Below, piece after piece: positions 1 through 5,081 of a stretch of DNA of 5,397 nt. The notes under the pieces were generated by a model. The model did not search any database and was not told the origin of the DNA. It saw nothing but the letters and a program-made list of their open reading frames with translations. Source of the DNA: an uncultured Eubacteriales bacterium (GTDB lineage: Bacteria > Bacillota > Clostridia > Oscillospirales > Acutalibacteraceae); the NCBI GenBank assembly GCA_948762645.1, contig CAQBRY010000083.1:2029-7425 (forward strand), in the 5' to 3' direction. Both the position numbers and the translations under genes were made by a program. Positions within the stretch are counted from its first letter, which is position 1. Every line of letters begins with the position of its first letter.

Positions 1-326
1 CAACAAGACCAATTGGAAGCGAAAGATCAAACAAAGACGGATTTATTGAAGTGAAAATTGAAAATCCCAATATGTGGAGATTAAAGCACCATGTTATCTA
101 TGAAAAATACCATAACGTAAAGATTGATAGATGGGACAAGGTTATATTTTTAGACGGAAATAAGCGTAATTTTGATATTAATAATTTAGAAAAAGTGTCC
201 AATTCAGAGCAAACGTATTTGGCAAAATCTAAACTTTTAGGGAATAATCCCGAGATTAACTCGGCAGCATTAATTCTTGCCAAACTAACAGTAAACGTCA
301 AAAAAATCGAAAAGAAGGTAAATTAA
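1..326 (+). CDS. HNH homing-type endonuclease, 5'-partial
   Basis: The reading frame is open from base 3, so the gene starts outside the window; the GTG at 51 is internal. The visible 107 codons begin with TRPIGSER and continue through a KDGFIEVKI strand, PNMWRLKHHVIYEKYHN and VIFLDGNKRNFDINNL. This order (RPIGSER, DGxIxVKV, W-x-x-KHxxxxE, xFxDGNxxNxxxxNL) is the well-known C-terminal half of phage HNH nucleases. The paired His of KHH and the Asn of the NFDINNL segment fit the HNH metal-binding core; the usual final His (often in a SEH motif) is replaced by SEQ. The tail (PEINSAALILAKL) is also typical. Such enzymes nick or cut DNA and often behave as selfish elements in phage genomes. The stop overlaps the next start (TAATG), so the two genes are translationally linked. 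Confidence 0.9.
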   Translation, partial: TRPIGSERSNKDGFIEVKIENPNMWRLKHHVIYEKYHNVKIDRWDKVIFLDGNKRNFDINNLEKVSNSEQTYLAKSKLLGNNPEINSAALILAKLTVNVKKIEKKVN

Positions 327-790
327 TGCCTAAGTGCGATGGAGACTGCTTTAACTGCATTTATGAAGATTGTATTCTGGATGATGAGGATATTGACGCT
401 TCAGACATAAAAGAAATGGACGAAGAACTTGATTTACTCTCCAAAACTGACAGCGACAAAATAAAAAGACGCAGGGAATATTTAAAACAATATTATCAAA
501 AAAATAAAAAATATATTTTGGCATATAATAAGCAATACCGCAAAATATGGTATTTGAAAAATAAAAAGTATGTTATGGATTACCTTAAACGTTGGCAAAA
601 AAACAACCCTGAACGTATGGCTCAATACTTAAAAAAATACTATCAAAAACACAAGGAAAGGCTTACATATGATAAGCAGTATCGGCGAAAATTCATAGAG
701 AAAACGTCTGAATACTGCAAACGGTATCGGCAAAATACAAGGAGAAAATATATGAATACAACAAACAGTGGCGGACGAAAAACAAGGTAA
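326..790 (+). CDS. Cys-cluster, Tyr/Lys-rich repeat phage protein (frameshifted C-terminus)
   Basis: The ATG at 326 overlaps the HNH stop and has AAGG at 315-318 as SD. The 154-residue product begins with a compact Cys cluster (C4-x3-C8-x2-C11-x4-C16), probably a metal site, followed by an acidic linker (residues 19-45). From about residue 46 it is highly basic and aromatic, with a roughly 48-50 residue repeat: YLKQYYQKNK at 52 recurs as YLKKYYQKHK at 101, and YNKQYRK at 67 recurs as YDKQYRR at 115. This suggests a helical, perhaps nucleic-acid-binding, repeat protein. Similar small proteins with an N-terminal MPxCDGDCxxC-type motif occur in Clostridia phages; no function is known to me. The last ~18 residues (after RYRQ) lose the pattern, and the repeat resumes in another frame, so this stop is probably not the ancestral end. 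Confidence 0.75.
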   Translation: MPKCDGDCFNCIYEDCILDDEDIDASDIKEMDEELDLLSKTDSDKIKRRREYLKQYYQKNKKYILAYNKQYRKIWYLKNKKYVMDYLKRWQKNNPERMAQYLKKYYQKHKERLTYDKQYRRKFIEKTSEYCKRYRQNTRRKYMNTTNSGGRKTR

Positions 791-894
791 AAATTAATAA
801 ATATACAAGAGAAAAATATAGAAATATGAAAAAGTCTTTTTACGATTCTTGGATGTTAAAACATCAAAAATTTGTTGACAATAAATTGTTTTAA
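326..894 (+). pseudogene. Reconstructed full-length extent of the repeat-protein gene, broken by a -1 frameshift near 732-735
   Basis: The frame that reads codons at 730, 733 and so on is open from 712 (after a TGA at 709-711) to TAA at 892-894. It encodes KYKEKIYEYNKQWRTK followed by more Lys/Tyr-rich sequence. YNKQWRTK matches the repeats YNKQYRK and YDKQYRRK of the annotated frame and falls where the next repeat is due. Restoring one A to the AAAA run at 732-735 would give YRQ-KYKEK and a continuous protein of about 189 residues. No canonical X-XXY-YYZ slippery heptamer in the correct frame is visible, so a real deletion or a homopolymer sequencing/assembly error is likelier than programmed frameshifting. 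Confidence 0.65.
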
Positions 895-1032
895 ATAGGC
901 CAAATTCAAGAGAAACGTTCAAAACTATAATTACCACCGGAAATAATTAAAAACTTAAATTTACCCCATTTAAGGCGAAAATAAAGGTATTCTTCACGCA
1001 GATTAAAACTTTGAGACAAATAATATAAATTT

Positions 1033-1038
1033 GAGAGG
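1033..1038 (+). promoter_or_regulatory. SD that decides the start of the 71-residue gene
   Basis: GAGAGG lies 7 bases before ATG 1046. An in-frame TTG at 1031 would place the SD inside the coding region, so ATG 1046 is preferred. Confidence 0.7.
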
Positions 1039-1045
1039 TTATGAA

Positions 1046-1261
1046 ATGAAAGTTAGTCAGGTAAAAGAATATTTAGGAAAAGAAGTGCTGTTTACTCTTC
1101 CCCGCCAGACTAAAAAGAGTAAGTTTATACTATCGGCATATATTTATCGAATTGACCCTAAAAATCCTAAAGCAAGGCTTTATCAGGTAGAACTGTTGGA
1201 TACAAGGTGTAATCACTGCGTAGTTATTGCAAACATGAAAGACGTACAGATTAAAGAATAG
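1046..1261 (+). CDS. Small conserved-type phage protein of unknown function
   Basis: This is a 71-residue protein starting MKVSQVKEYLGKEVLFT and ending with ANMKDVQIKE. It has an alternating-strand character (VLFTL, KFILSAYIYRI, LYQVELLD, CVVIANM), suggesting a small beta-rich fold, with two cysteines (CNHC) near the C-terminus and no membrane segment. Proteins of this size with an N-terminal LGKEVLFT-like motif are often found directly upstream of sigma-like late regulators in Clostridia phages, as here. I know of no assigned function. The gap to the next gene is only 19 bases, so they are probably co-transcribed. Confidence 0.75.
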   Translation: MKVSQVKEYLGKEVLFTLPRQTKKSKFILSAYIYRIDPKNPKARLYQVELLDTRCNHCVVIANMKDVQIKE

Positions 1262-1280
1262 ATGTTTGGAGTGTGATTCA

Positions 1281-1661
1281 GTGATAATAGAGAAGTTAAA
1301 AGATGTCAAAAGACTTAAATTTCAGATAAAGTGTATTGAAAATGATATTGAAGAAGTGCGTAGTAAAATGGAACATCACGCTATAAAATACTCTAAAATT
1401 CCTAAGCCTTCCGGATATAAAGATAACATCATGGAAATGTTTATATCAAGAATAGAAGATCTGGAAATAAAAAAGAATAAACTCCAAATGAAAATAGATA
1501 TGGTTTTAGAAGAATTGTCCGTACTTCCCGAAATGCCTTACAGAGTAACCTATTATAGATACGTTGATTCAATGAGTTGGGATGAAATTTCTAAAAAAAT
1601 AGGTTATAGTATAACTCAGTGTTATAGATTTTATAGGGCTGCTAAGAGATTTAAGATATAA
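1281..1661 (+). CDS. Phage sigma-70 region 4-like late transcription regulator
   Basis: GTG 1281 is preferred because GGAG at 1268-1271 lies 9 bases upstream; an in-frame TTG at 1266 has no SD. The 126-residue product has an N-terminal coiled coil (about 4-36), the PKPSGYKDNIME segment (42-52) typical of this family, a second helical stretch (55-80), and a C-terminal helix-turn-helix. The C-terminal part reads MPYRVTYYRYVDSMSW at 85-100, then DEISKKIGYSITQCYRFYRAAK. Its YR..xWxEIxxxxGYSxxxxxRxxxxA pattern is that of sigma region 4-like phage regulators (DUF1492/RinA/ArpU-like), known to activate packaging and structural genes. Its position shortly before the terminase genes fits that role. 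The family is supported by motifs; the target promoter is inference (see 2276-2337). Confidence 0.85.
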   Translation: MIIEKLKDVKRLKFQIKCIENDIEEVRSKMEHHAIKYSKIPKPSGYKDNIMEMFISRIEDLEIKKNKLQMKIDMVLEELSVLPEMPYRVTYYRYVDSMSWDEISKKIGYSITQCYRFYRAAKRFKI

Positions 1662-1686
1662 AAATATGGTAATTCAAACTACTTTG

Positions 1687-1714
1687 TGTTACAATAGAGT
1701 TATATGCATATAAT
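1687..1714 (+). promoter_or_regulatory. Promoter region of the toxin-antitoxin operon
   Basis: An extended -10 (TG at 1687-1688, then TACAAT at 1690-1695) and a perfect TATAAT at 1709-1714 are both present. Neither has a convincing -35 at 17 bp. One of them is expected to drive the antitoxin-toxin pair; which one is uncertain. Confidence 0.5.
1700..1713. promoter_or_regulatory. Perfect palindrome, candidate antitoxin operator
   Basis: TTATATGCATATAA is a perfect 14-bp inverted repeat overlapping the TATAAT at 1709 and lying at the expected start point of the TACAAT promoter. Ribbon-helix-helix antitoxins such as RelB repress their own operons through palindromes in this position, so this is the natural candidate operator. 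Confidence 0.5.
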
Positions 1715-1747
1715 ATAGTATAAACTAATTTTTAGGAAGTGATAAAA

Positions 1748-1969
1748 ATGTCTACAATAACAGTTAGAATGAATGATGAAGAAAAAAAAATGTTAGAAAA
1801 CTACGCTGAATTTTATGGTAAAAGTATGGCAGCAGTCTTAAAAGAGGCATTTATTGAAAAAATAGAAGATGAAATAGACATGGAAAAAATCGAACTTTAT
1901 GAAAAAGAGGGTAAAAACGAAAAATCATATACCCTAGACGAAGTAGCTAAAGAATTGGGGTTTAACTGA
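1748..1969 (+). CDS. RelB-type ribbon-helix-helix antitoxin
   Basis: ATG 1748 is chosen because AGGAAG (1734-1739) lies 8 bases upstream; the in-frame GTG at 1739 overlaps that SD. The 73-residue product has a classic RHH DNA-binding domain: strand STITVRMN (2-9), helix DEEKKMLENYAEFYGKS, and helix MAAVLKEAFIEKIEDE to about residue 44. A short acidic region and the C-terminal SYTLDEVAKELGFN tail follow, the part that in this family wraps around and neutralises the toxin. It resembles RelB-family antitoxins with a DUF6290-like layout. Its stop overlaps the toxin start (TGATG), giving translational coupling. It would bind the RelE toxin and, with it, repress the promoter at 1687-1714. Confidence 0.9.
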   Translation: MSTITVRMNDEEKKMLENYAEFYGKSMAAVLKEAFIEKIEDEIDMEKIELYEKEGKNEKSYTLDEVAKELGFN

Positions 1970-2265
1970 TGAAGTATAAAGTTGAAATAAAAGAAAAGGC
2001 TAAAAAAACTTTATCTAAACTAGATAAGTTCCAATCTTTACAAATATATAATTGGATAGTAAAGAATTTAGATGAATGTAGTGATCCTTATAAAACAGGA
2101 AAAGCTCTTACCGGAAATATGTCAGGATATTGGAGATACAGAGTAGGCGCTTATCGAATTATCGCAGACATAGACGAAAAGAAAATAAAAATAATAATTG
2201 TGGATGTTGGGCATAGAAGAGAAGTTTATAGTCGAATAAATAAAATTGATTTTTCTAAAAGATGA
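1969..2265 (+). CDS. RelE/ParE-superfamily toxin, probable mRNA interferase
   Basis: This 98-residue protein has the complete RelE layout: strand YKVEIKEKAKKTLSKLD (3-19), two helices to about residue 34, then the KALTGNMSGYWRYRVGAYRIIADI segment (45-68), strand KIIIVDVGHRREVYSR (74-89) and a short tail. The LxGxxxGYWRYRxGxYR motif and the terminal VGHRxxVY are family hallmarks; the basic and aromatic residues R56, R58, R63, H82, R83 and Y87 are the likely RNA-contact or catalytic set. RelE toxins cleave mRNA in the ribosomal A site. The gene appears intact and is coupled to the antitoxin by a 1-base overlap. In a prophage the pair may act in stabilisation or phage defence; that is inference. 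Confidence 0.9.
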   Translation: MKYKVEIKEKAKKTLSKLDKFQSLQIYNWIVKNLDECSDPYKTGKALTGNMSGYWRYRVGAYRIIADIDEKKIKIIIVDVGHRREVYSRINKIDFSKR

Positions 2266-2275
2266 ACGATTTTGA

Positions 2276-2308
2276 TAGTAAATGGCATATTTATGGTAGT
2301 AAATGACA
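2276..2308 (+). repeat. Direct repeats TAGTAAATGRCA, 21 bp apart
   Basis: TAGTAAATGGCA at 2276-2287 and TAGTAAATGACA at 2297-2308 differ at one base. Their 21-bp period equals two helical turns, so both copies face the same side of the DNA. They lie just upstream of the extended -10 at 2329. This is the geometry expected of an activator binding site, plausibly for the late regulator at 1281-1661. Confidence 0.5.
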
Positions 2309-2328
2309 CAAAATGAGAGATTCAAGTG

Positions 2329-2337
2329 TGATATAAT
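2329..2337 (+). promoter_or_regulatory. Extended -10 promoter, candidate late promoter
   Basis: TGATATAAT is a perfect extended -10 (TGN-TATAAT) with no good -35 at 17 bp, as expected for an activator-dependent promoter. Transcription would start near 2344 and run toward the terminase genes, but would first meet the terminator at 2636-2669. Confidence 0.5.
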
Positions 2338-2535
2338 ATTAACATGCGAGAGGTATATACAAAGGCAAGAAGGATATTACAAAATAGTTTTTCATTTTTT
2401 CTTCATATTTAACTCCAAAAAAATAAATAGCATAAGTTTTGATATTCACTATTTCAAAAAGACTTTATGGTTAGTTTTATATTTTTTCTTTTAAGACTTT
2501 CACGTTTAATTTTCTAATTTGTTCTTTATAATTAG

Positions 2536-2544
2536 CACCTCCTT
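2536..2544 (-). promoter_or_regulatory. Orphan perfect SD on the minus strand
   Basis: Read on the minus strand this is AAGGAGGTG. The following bases encode ANYKEQIRKLNVKVLKEKI and then a stop, but no start codon is in that frame. It may be the decayed start of an oppositely oriented small gene, or chance. Confidence 0.25.
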
Positions 2545-2635
2545 ATAATTTAAAAATTCATATGATTAAAAATTTCCTTTCTAAAATGTTTTAATGTGCG
2601 TAAAAAAATCTCGCTAAATGTAATATCCTGAATAT

Positions 2636-2669
2636 AAAAGAGTTTTCGTTTAATCGAAGGCTCTTTTTT
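2636..2669 (+). terminator. Strong intrinsic terminator, possibly bidirectional
   Basis: Left arm AAAAGAGTTTTCG (2636-2648) pairs over 13 positions, including two G-U, with CGAAGGCTCTTTT (2655-2667). The loop is TTTAAT and the T-tract 2664-2669 follows. The A-run at the left arm means it could also stop minus-strand transcription. It ends 27 bases before the first packaging-region gene. Confidence 0.8.
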
Positions 2670-2696
2670 GTTATCGAAAGAAGTGAAGTAAACGAA

Positions 2697-3011
2697 GTGA
2701 AAAAGCAAAAAGAAAAGCAGTGCAGTATCTGTTTGGCGTGGTTTGAAGAAAAAGAAATTGTTGACGGAAAATGCACAAGTTGCAGAGAAGATATAAAAAA
2801 CGCTCCAAAAAGTATGACAGAGAAAGAAAAAATAGAATACATAGCCAAGGTAAAACAAGGACTTTTAGAAAACAGATATAAAAAATTATATTTATCTGAA
2901 AAAAGAAAACTGGAACTATGTTCAAAGTGCGAGTGGCTTAGATTCATAGATTATCTTAATTGTAAGGTATATTGTGGAAAACCTGTATGCGAAAGATGGA
3001 TAGGTGAGTAA
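2697..3011 (+). CDS. Small protein with two Cys clusters (zinc-finger-like)
   Basis: GTG 2697 is the best start, though its SD is weak (GAAG-type purines only). The frame is open upstream to 2604 without a better start. The 104-residue product has two likely zinc sites: C9-x2-C12-x13-C26-x2-C29 at the N-terminus and C75-x2-C78-x10-C89-x3-C93-x4-C98 at the C-terminus, joined by a charged helical segment (about 40-73). There is no signal or membrane segment. The stop directly abuts the next start (TAA then ATG), so it is co-expressed with the small terminase. Zinc-ribbon proteins next to terminases are common in phages, and some HNH nucleases there assist packaging, but no HNH motif is visible here. 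Function unknown; a DNA-binding or packaging accessory role is inference. Confidence 0.75.
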   Translation: MKKQKEKQCSICLAWFEEKEIVDGKCTSCREDIKNAPKSMTEKEKIEYIAKVKQGLLENRYKKLYLSEKRKLELCSKCEWLRFIDYLNCKVYCGKPVCERWIGE

Positions 3012-3389
3012 ATGAGTGAAAAGAAAAACAAGGGTGGTAGACCCTTAAAAGAGATAGACAAAAAGCTATTTGAAGAAATATGTGAGTATTTTGAACATAA
3101 AGTATGGATAGCAGAAGCTTTAGGAGTAGATGAAGATACGCTTCATAAGTGGGTTTTAAGAGAATATAAAATGAGTTTTTCCCAGTATTTAAGACAAAAG
3201 AAAAGGCTCAAAGATTTAGAAATATCGAAAAATCAAATAACTTTAGCCAAAACCAATCCTACAATGGCAATCTGGTTGGGAAAGCAAAGACTTAATCAAA
3301 AGGAAAATCCAAACGAAAAAAATGATATGGGACTGTTGCCAAGTTTAATGGAGGTATTGCAGCATGTTGCAAACAGAAACACAAACTAG
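3012..3389 (+). CDS. terS: Phage terminase small subunit
   Basis: A 125-residue protein with an N-terminal GGRP motif (8-11), typical of small terminases and related DNA-binding phage proteins. A helix-turn-helix follows around 31-50 (VWIAEALGVDEDTLHKWVLR), then a basic helical segment (60-78) and the NPTMAIWLGKQRL stretch (82-94), also typical of this family. Small terminases recognise the packaging site on viral DNA, oligomerise, and hand the DNA to the large subunit. The gene abuts the zinc-finger-like gene and its 3' end overlaps the large terminase start by 26 bases. That position supports the assignment strongly, since the sequence motif alone would only say HTH protein. Confidence 0.85.
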   Translation: MSEKKNKGGRPLKEIDKKLFEEICEYFEHKVWIAEALGVDEDTLHKWVLREYKMSFSQYLRQKKRLKDLEISKNQITLAKTNPTMAIWLGKQRLNQKENPNEKNDMGLLPSLMEVLQHVANRNTN

Positions 3390-4656
3390 CATAAGCAATA
3401 AACAATTTGATTTCTTAAGCAGTTTAAAAGAAATAAAGAGAATAAATATATTAGAAGGCTCGGTAAGATCAGGTAAAACGTGGATAAGTTTACTTGGCTT
3501 TTTTCTTTTGGTTGCCAATAGTCCTGAAAATAGCGAGTTTATCATGGTTGGCAAGACAATTACTTCGCTTAAAAGGAACTGTTTGAATTTGCTACAAACA
3601 ATTGTCGGAAACGGTAATTTTAAGTTTTCGATAAGCAGTAAGGAGGGCAGTATTTGCGGGAGGAAAGTATATTTAGAGGGGGTTAACGATTCAAGAGCGG
3701 AAAACAAAATAAGAGGTATGACTCTTTATGGCGCATACTGCGACGAAATAACGCTTTTTACACAAGATTTCTTTACAATGCTTTTATCACGTTTATCAAT
3801 GGAAAACAGCTTTTTAATCGGGACTACAAACCCCGATACACCCTCACATTGGCTCTTAAAGAACTATATTTCAAGGCGTGGTGAGCTTGATATAAAAGTC
3901 TGGAAGTTTACGCTTGAAGACAATCATACGCTCCCTAAAAGCTATATAGAGAACCTAAAAAAAGAGTATACAGGAGTATTTTATGATAGATTTATATTGG
4001 GCAAATGGGTAGCGGCAGAGGGCTTAATATACAGTAAATTTGCTAATGAAAAAGAGAAATATATCGTAGACAAAATAAGACCTTATGATTTGCAAACAAT
4101 TCATGTAGGAATAGACTACGGAGCTTCCAAAAGCAAGACAGCGTTTGTGGCAATCGGCTTTACAAAAGGATTTAAAGATCTTTATGTACTCAAGGAAAAG
4201 ACCACTCTTGGAATAAAGAGCCCTGAAGAAATGTATGAGAGTTTTTGGAAGTTCTATGAAGAGCTTGAAAATGAATACGGTCATGTTTCCTTTTGCTATG
4301 CTGACTGGGGAGGTCTGGGTCAAGTACAAACAAAAGGAATTCAGAATTACTTTTTAAAAAGAGGAAAACCAATTAAAATACAAGATTGTTTTAAAGTCAG
4401 GATAATCGAAAGAATCAACATGGTTTGCAGACTTATAGGGGCGAACAGATTTAAAGTTCACAAAGATTGTAAAGAGACAATCGAAGCGCTATCAAGCGCA
4501 GTATGGGAGGAAAACAAAGATGACGTTAGGCTTGATAATGGTAGCGTAAACATAGACGTTCTAGACGCTATGGAGTATGCTTTTTCTAACTATATGCAGA
4601 GCCTTAATAACTCGTTTAATGTTCCCAGAAAACTTGATAATATGCCCATTTTGTGA
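3364..4656 (+). CDS. terL: Phage terminase large subunit (PBSX/Terminase_3-type ATPase-nuclease)
   Basis: ATG 3364 has a perfect SD GGAGGT at 3350-3355. The 430-residue protein has both catalytic halves. ATPase: Walker A GSVRSGKT (32-39), Walker B LYGAYCDE (121-128, acidic D127/E128), coupling motif GTTNP (153-157). Nuclease (RNase H-like): D251 in HVGIDYG, D314 in FCYADWGG and D401 (or D398) in NIDVLDAMEYA, the three metal-binding acids. Length and order match the PBSX-type Terminase_3/3C family. It drives DNA translocation into the procapsid and cuts concatemers. All key residues are present and no frameshift is seen, so it should be functional. A strong promoter for the next gene is embedded in its last codons (4634-4662). 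Confidence 0.97.
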   Translation: MLQTETQTSISNKQFDFLSSLKEIKRINILEGSVRSGKTWISLLGFFLLVANSPENSEFIMVGKTITSLKRNCLNLLQTIVGNGNFKFSISSKEGSICGRKVYLEGVNDSRAENKIRGMTLYGAYCDEITLFTQDFFTMLLSRLSMENSFLIGTTNPDTPSHWLLKNYISRRGELDIKVWKFTLEDNHTLPKSYIENLKKEYTGVFYDRFILGKWVAAEGLIYSKFANEKEKYIVDKIRPYDLQTIHVGIDYGASKSKTAFVAIGFTKGFKDLYVLKEKTTLGIKSPEEMYESFWKFYEELENEYGHVSFCYADWGGLGQVQTKGIQNYFLKRGKPIKIQDCFKVRIIERINMVCRLIGANRFKVHKDCKETIEALSSAVWEENKDDVRLDNGSVNIDVLDAMEYAFSNYMQSLNNSFNVPRKLDNMPIL

Positions 4657-4662
4657 TATAAT
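4634..4662 (+). promoter_or_regulatory. Near-consensus extended -10 promoter inside the 3' end of terL
   Basis: TTGATA (4634-4639), a 17-bp spacer, then TATAAT (4657-4662) preceded by TGA (extended -10). Predicted start is near 4669, directly before the SD AAGGCGGTG (4671-4679), giving an almost absent leader. It would express the nuclease-like gene independently of the late operon. Confidence 0.75.
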
Positions 4663-4686
4663 TTATAAGTAAGGCGGTGTAAATAG

Positions 4687-5061
4687 TTGGAAACAGCAAA
4701 AATAGGAACAATTAAAAAAGAAATTATAGATATTTTGGGATTAAATTTAAAATATGATACCCCAATTTATATAGGAGAATCCAATTATCGCCATATACTT
4801 GAAAAACATAAATCAGATTTTATAAAATTTGGTGTATATATTGACAATATAATCGAAAATCCTGATTTTGTCGGTATAAATCCAAAAGATAAATCTATTG
4901 AATATGTAAAAGAGTTTAAAATAGAAGACGAATTTGTAAAGGTGGCCATTAGAGTTTCCGGTAAAGGCAATTATTTTGTTAAGAGTATGTATTCTATACC
5001 AGAGTATAAAGTTAAAAAATTTTTACATATAAAAAGATTTAAAAAGTTGACTAATTTATAA
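4687..5061 (+). CDS. Stand-alone PBECR-type nuclease-fold protein (Barnase/EndoU/ColicinE5-D/RelE-like)
   Basis: TTG 4687 is the start, 7 bases after AAGGCGGTG. The 124-residue protein carries the motif order I associate with phage PBECR domains: IYIGESNYRHILEKH (27-41) with R35-H36 and H41, a helix to NIIENPDFVG (54-63), then strands SIEYVKEF (70-77), VKVAIRVSG (84-92) and YFVKSMYSI (96-104). A basic tail (KKFLHIKRFKK) ends it. The family is predicted to have an RNase-like fold. It is most often seen fused to phage structural or polyvalent proteins, or as a toxin tip; here it stands alone between terL and a structured RNA, with its own promoter. The predicted active residues (H36, H41, K/R of the later strands) are inference. 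Family assignment is by motif memory, not by a search. Confidence 0.65.
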   Translation: METAKIGTIKKEIIDILGLNLKYDTPIYIGESNYRHILEKHKSDFIKFGVYIDNIIENPDFVGINPKDKSIEYVKEFKIEDEFVKVAIRVSGKGNYFVKSMYSIPEYKVKKFLHIKRFKKLTNL

Positions 5062-5075
5062 TAGATTTGTATAAT
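5047..5075 (+). promoter_or_regulatory. Near-consensus sigma-A promoter for the structured RNA
   Basis: TTGACT (5047-5052), an exact 17-bp spacer and TATAAT (5070-5075). The -35 lies in the last codons of the preceding gene. It is the best-matched promoter in the window. Predicted start is about 5082. Confidence 0.8.
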
Positions 5076-5081
5076 ATATAT

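Larger units (their letters stand above)
2266..2696. other. Gene-poor AT-rich intergenic stretch before the packaging genes
   Basis: About 430 bases with no convincing gene. It holds two direct repeats (2276-2308), an extended -10 promoter (2329-2337), a T-rich stretch (about 2385-2520), a perfect SD on the minus strand at 2536-2544 with no intact gene behind it, and a strong hairpin terminator (2636-2669). Open frames here are A/T-rich, lack proper SDs and do not resemble proteins I recognise. Confidence 0.7.

Noticed and set aside
728..745. Programmed -1 frameshift in the repeat-protein gene
   Set aside because: The A-run is only four bases, no in-frame slippery heptamer and no evident downstream pseudoknot; a deletion or sequencing error is simpler.
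2344..2412. 22-codon frame (MREVYTKARR...) starting about where the 2329 promoter would initiate
   Set aside because: It could be leaderless, but it is very short, has a Phe-rich end and no recognisable homology; not supportable.
2303..2494. 63-codon + strand frame starting at ATG 2303
   Set aside because: No SD, the start lies in a direct repeat upstream of the promoter, and the Phe/Tyr-rich low-complexity product reflects T-rich DNA.
2550..2947. Minus-strand frames of 84-118 codons with hydrophobic, Phe-rich products
   Set aside because: They are mirror images of the + strand zinc-finger-like gene (Lys/Glu codons read backwards as Phe/Leu), with no suitable SD.
3345..3707. Minus-strand 120-codon frame opposite terS/terL
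   Set aside because: It lies wholly under well-supported terminase coding sequence and has no SD or family motif.
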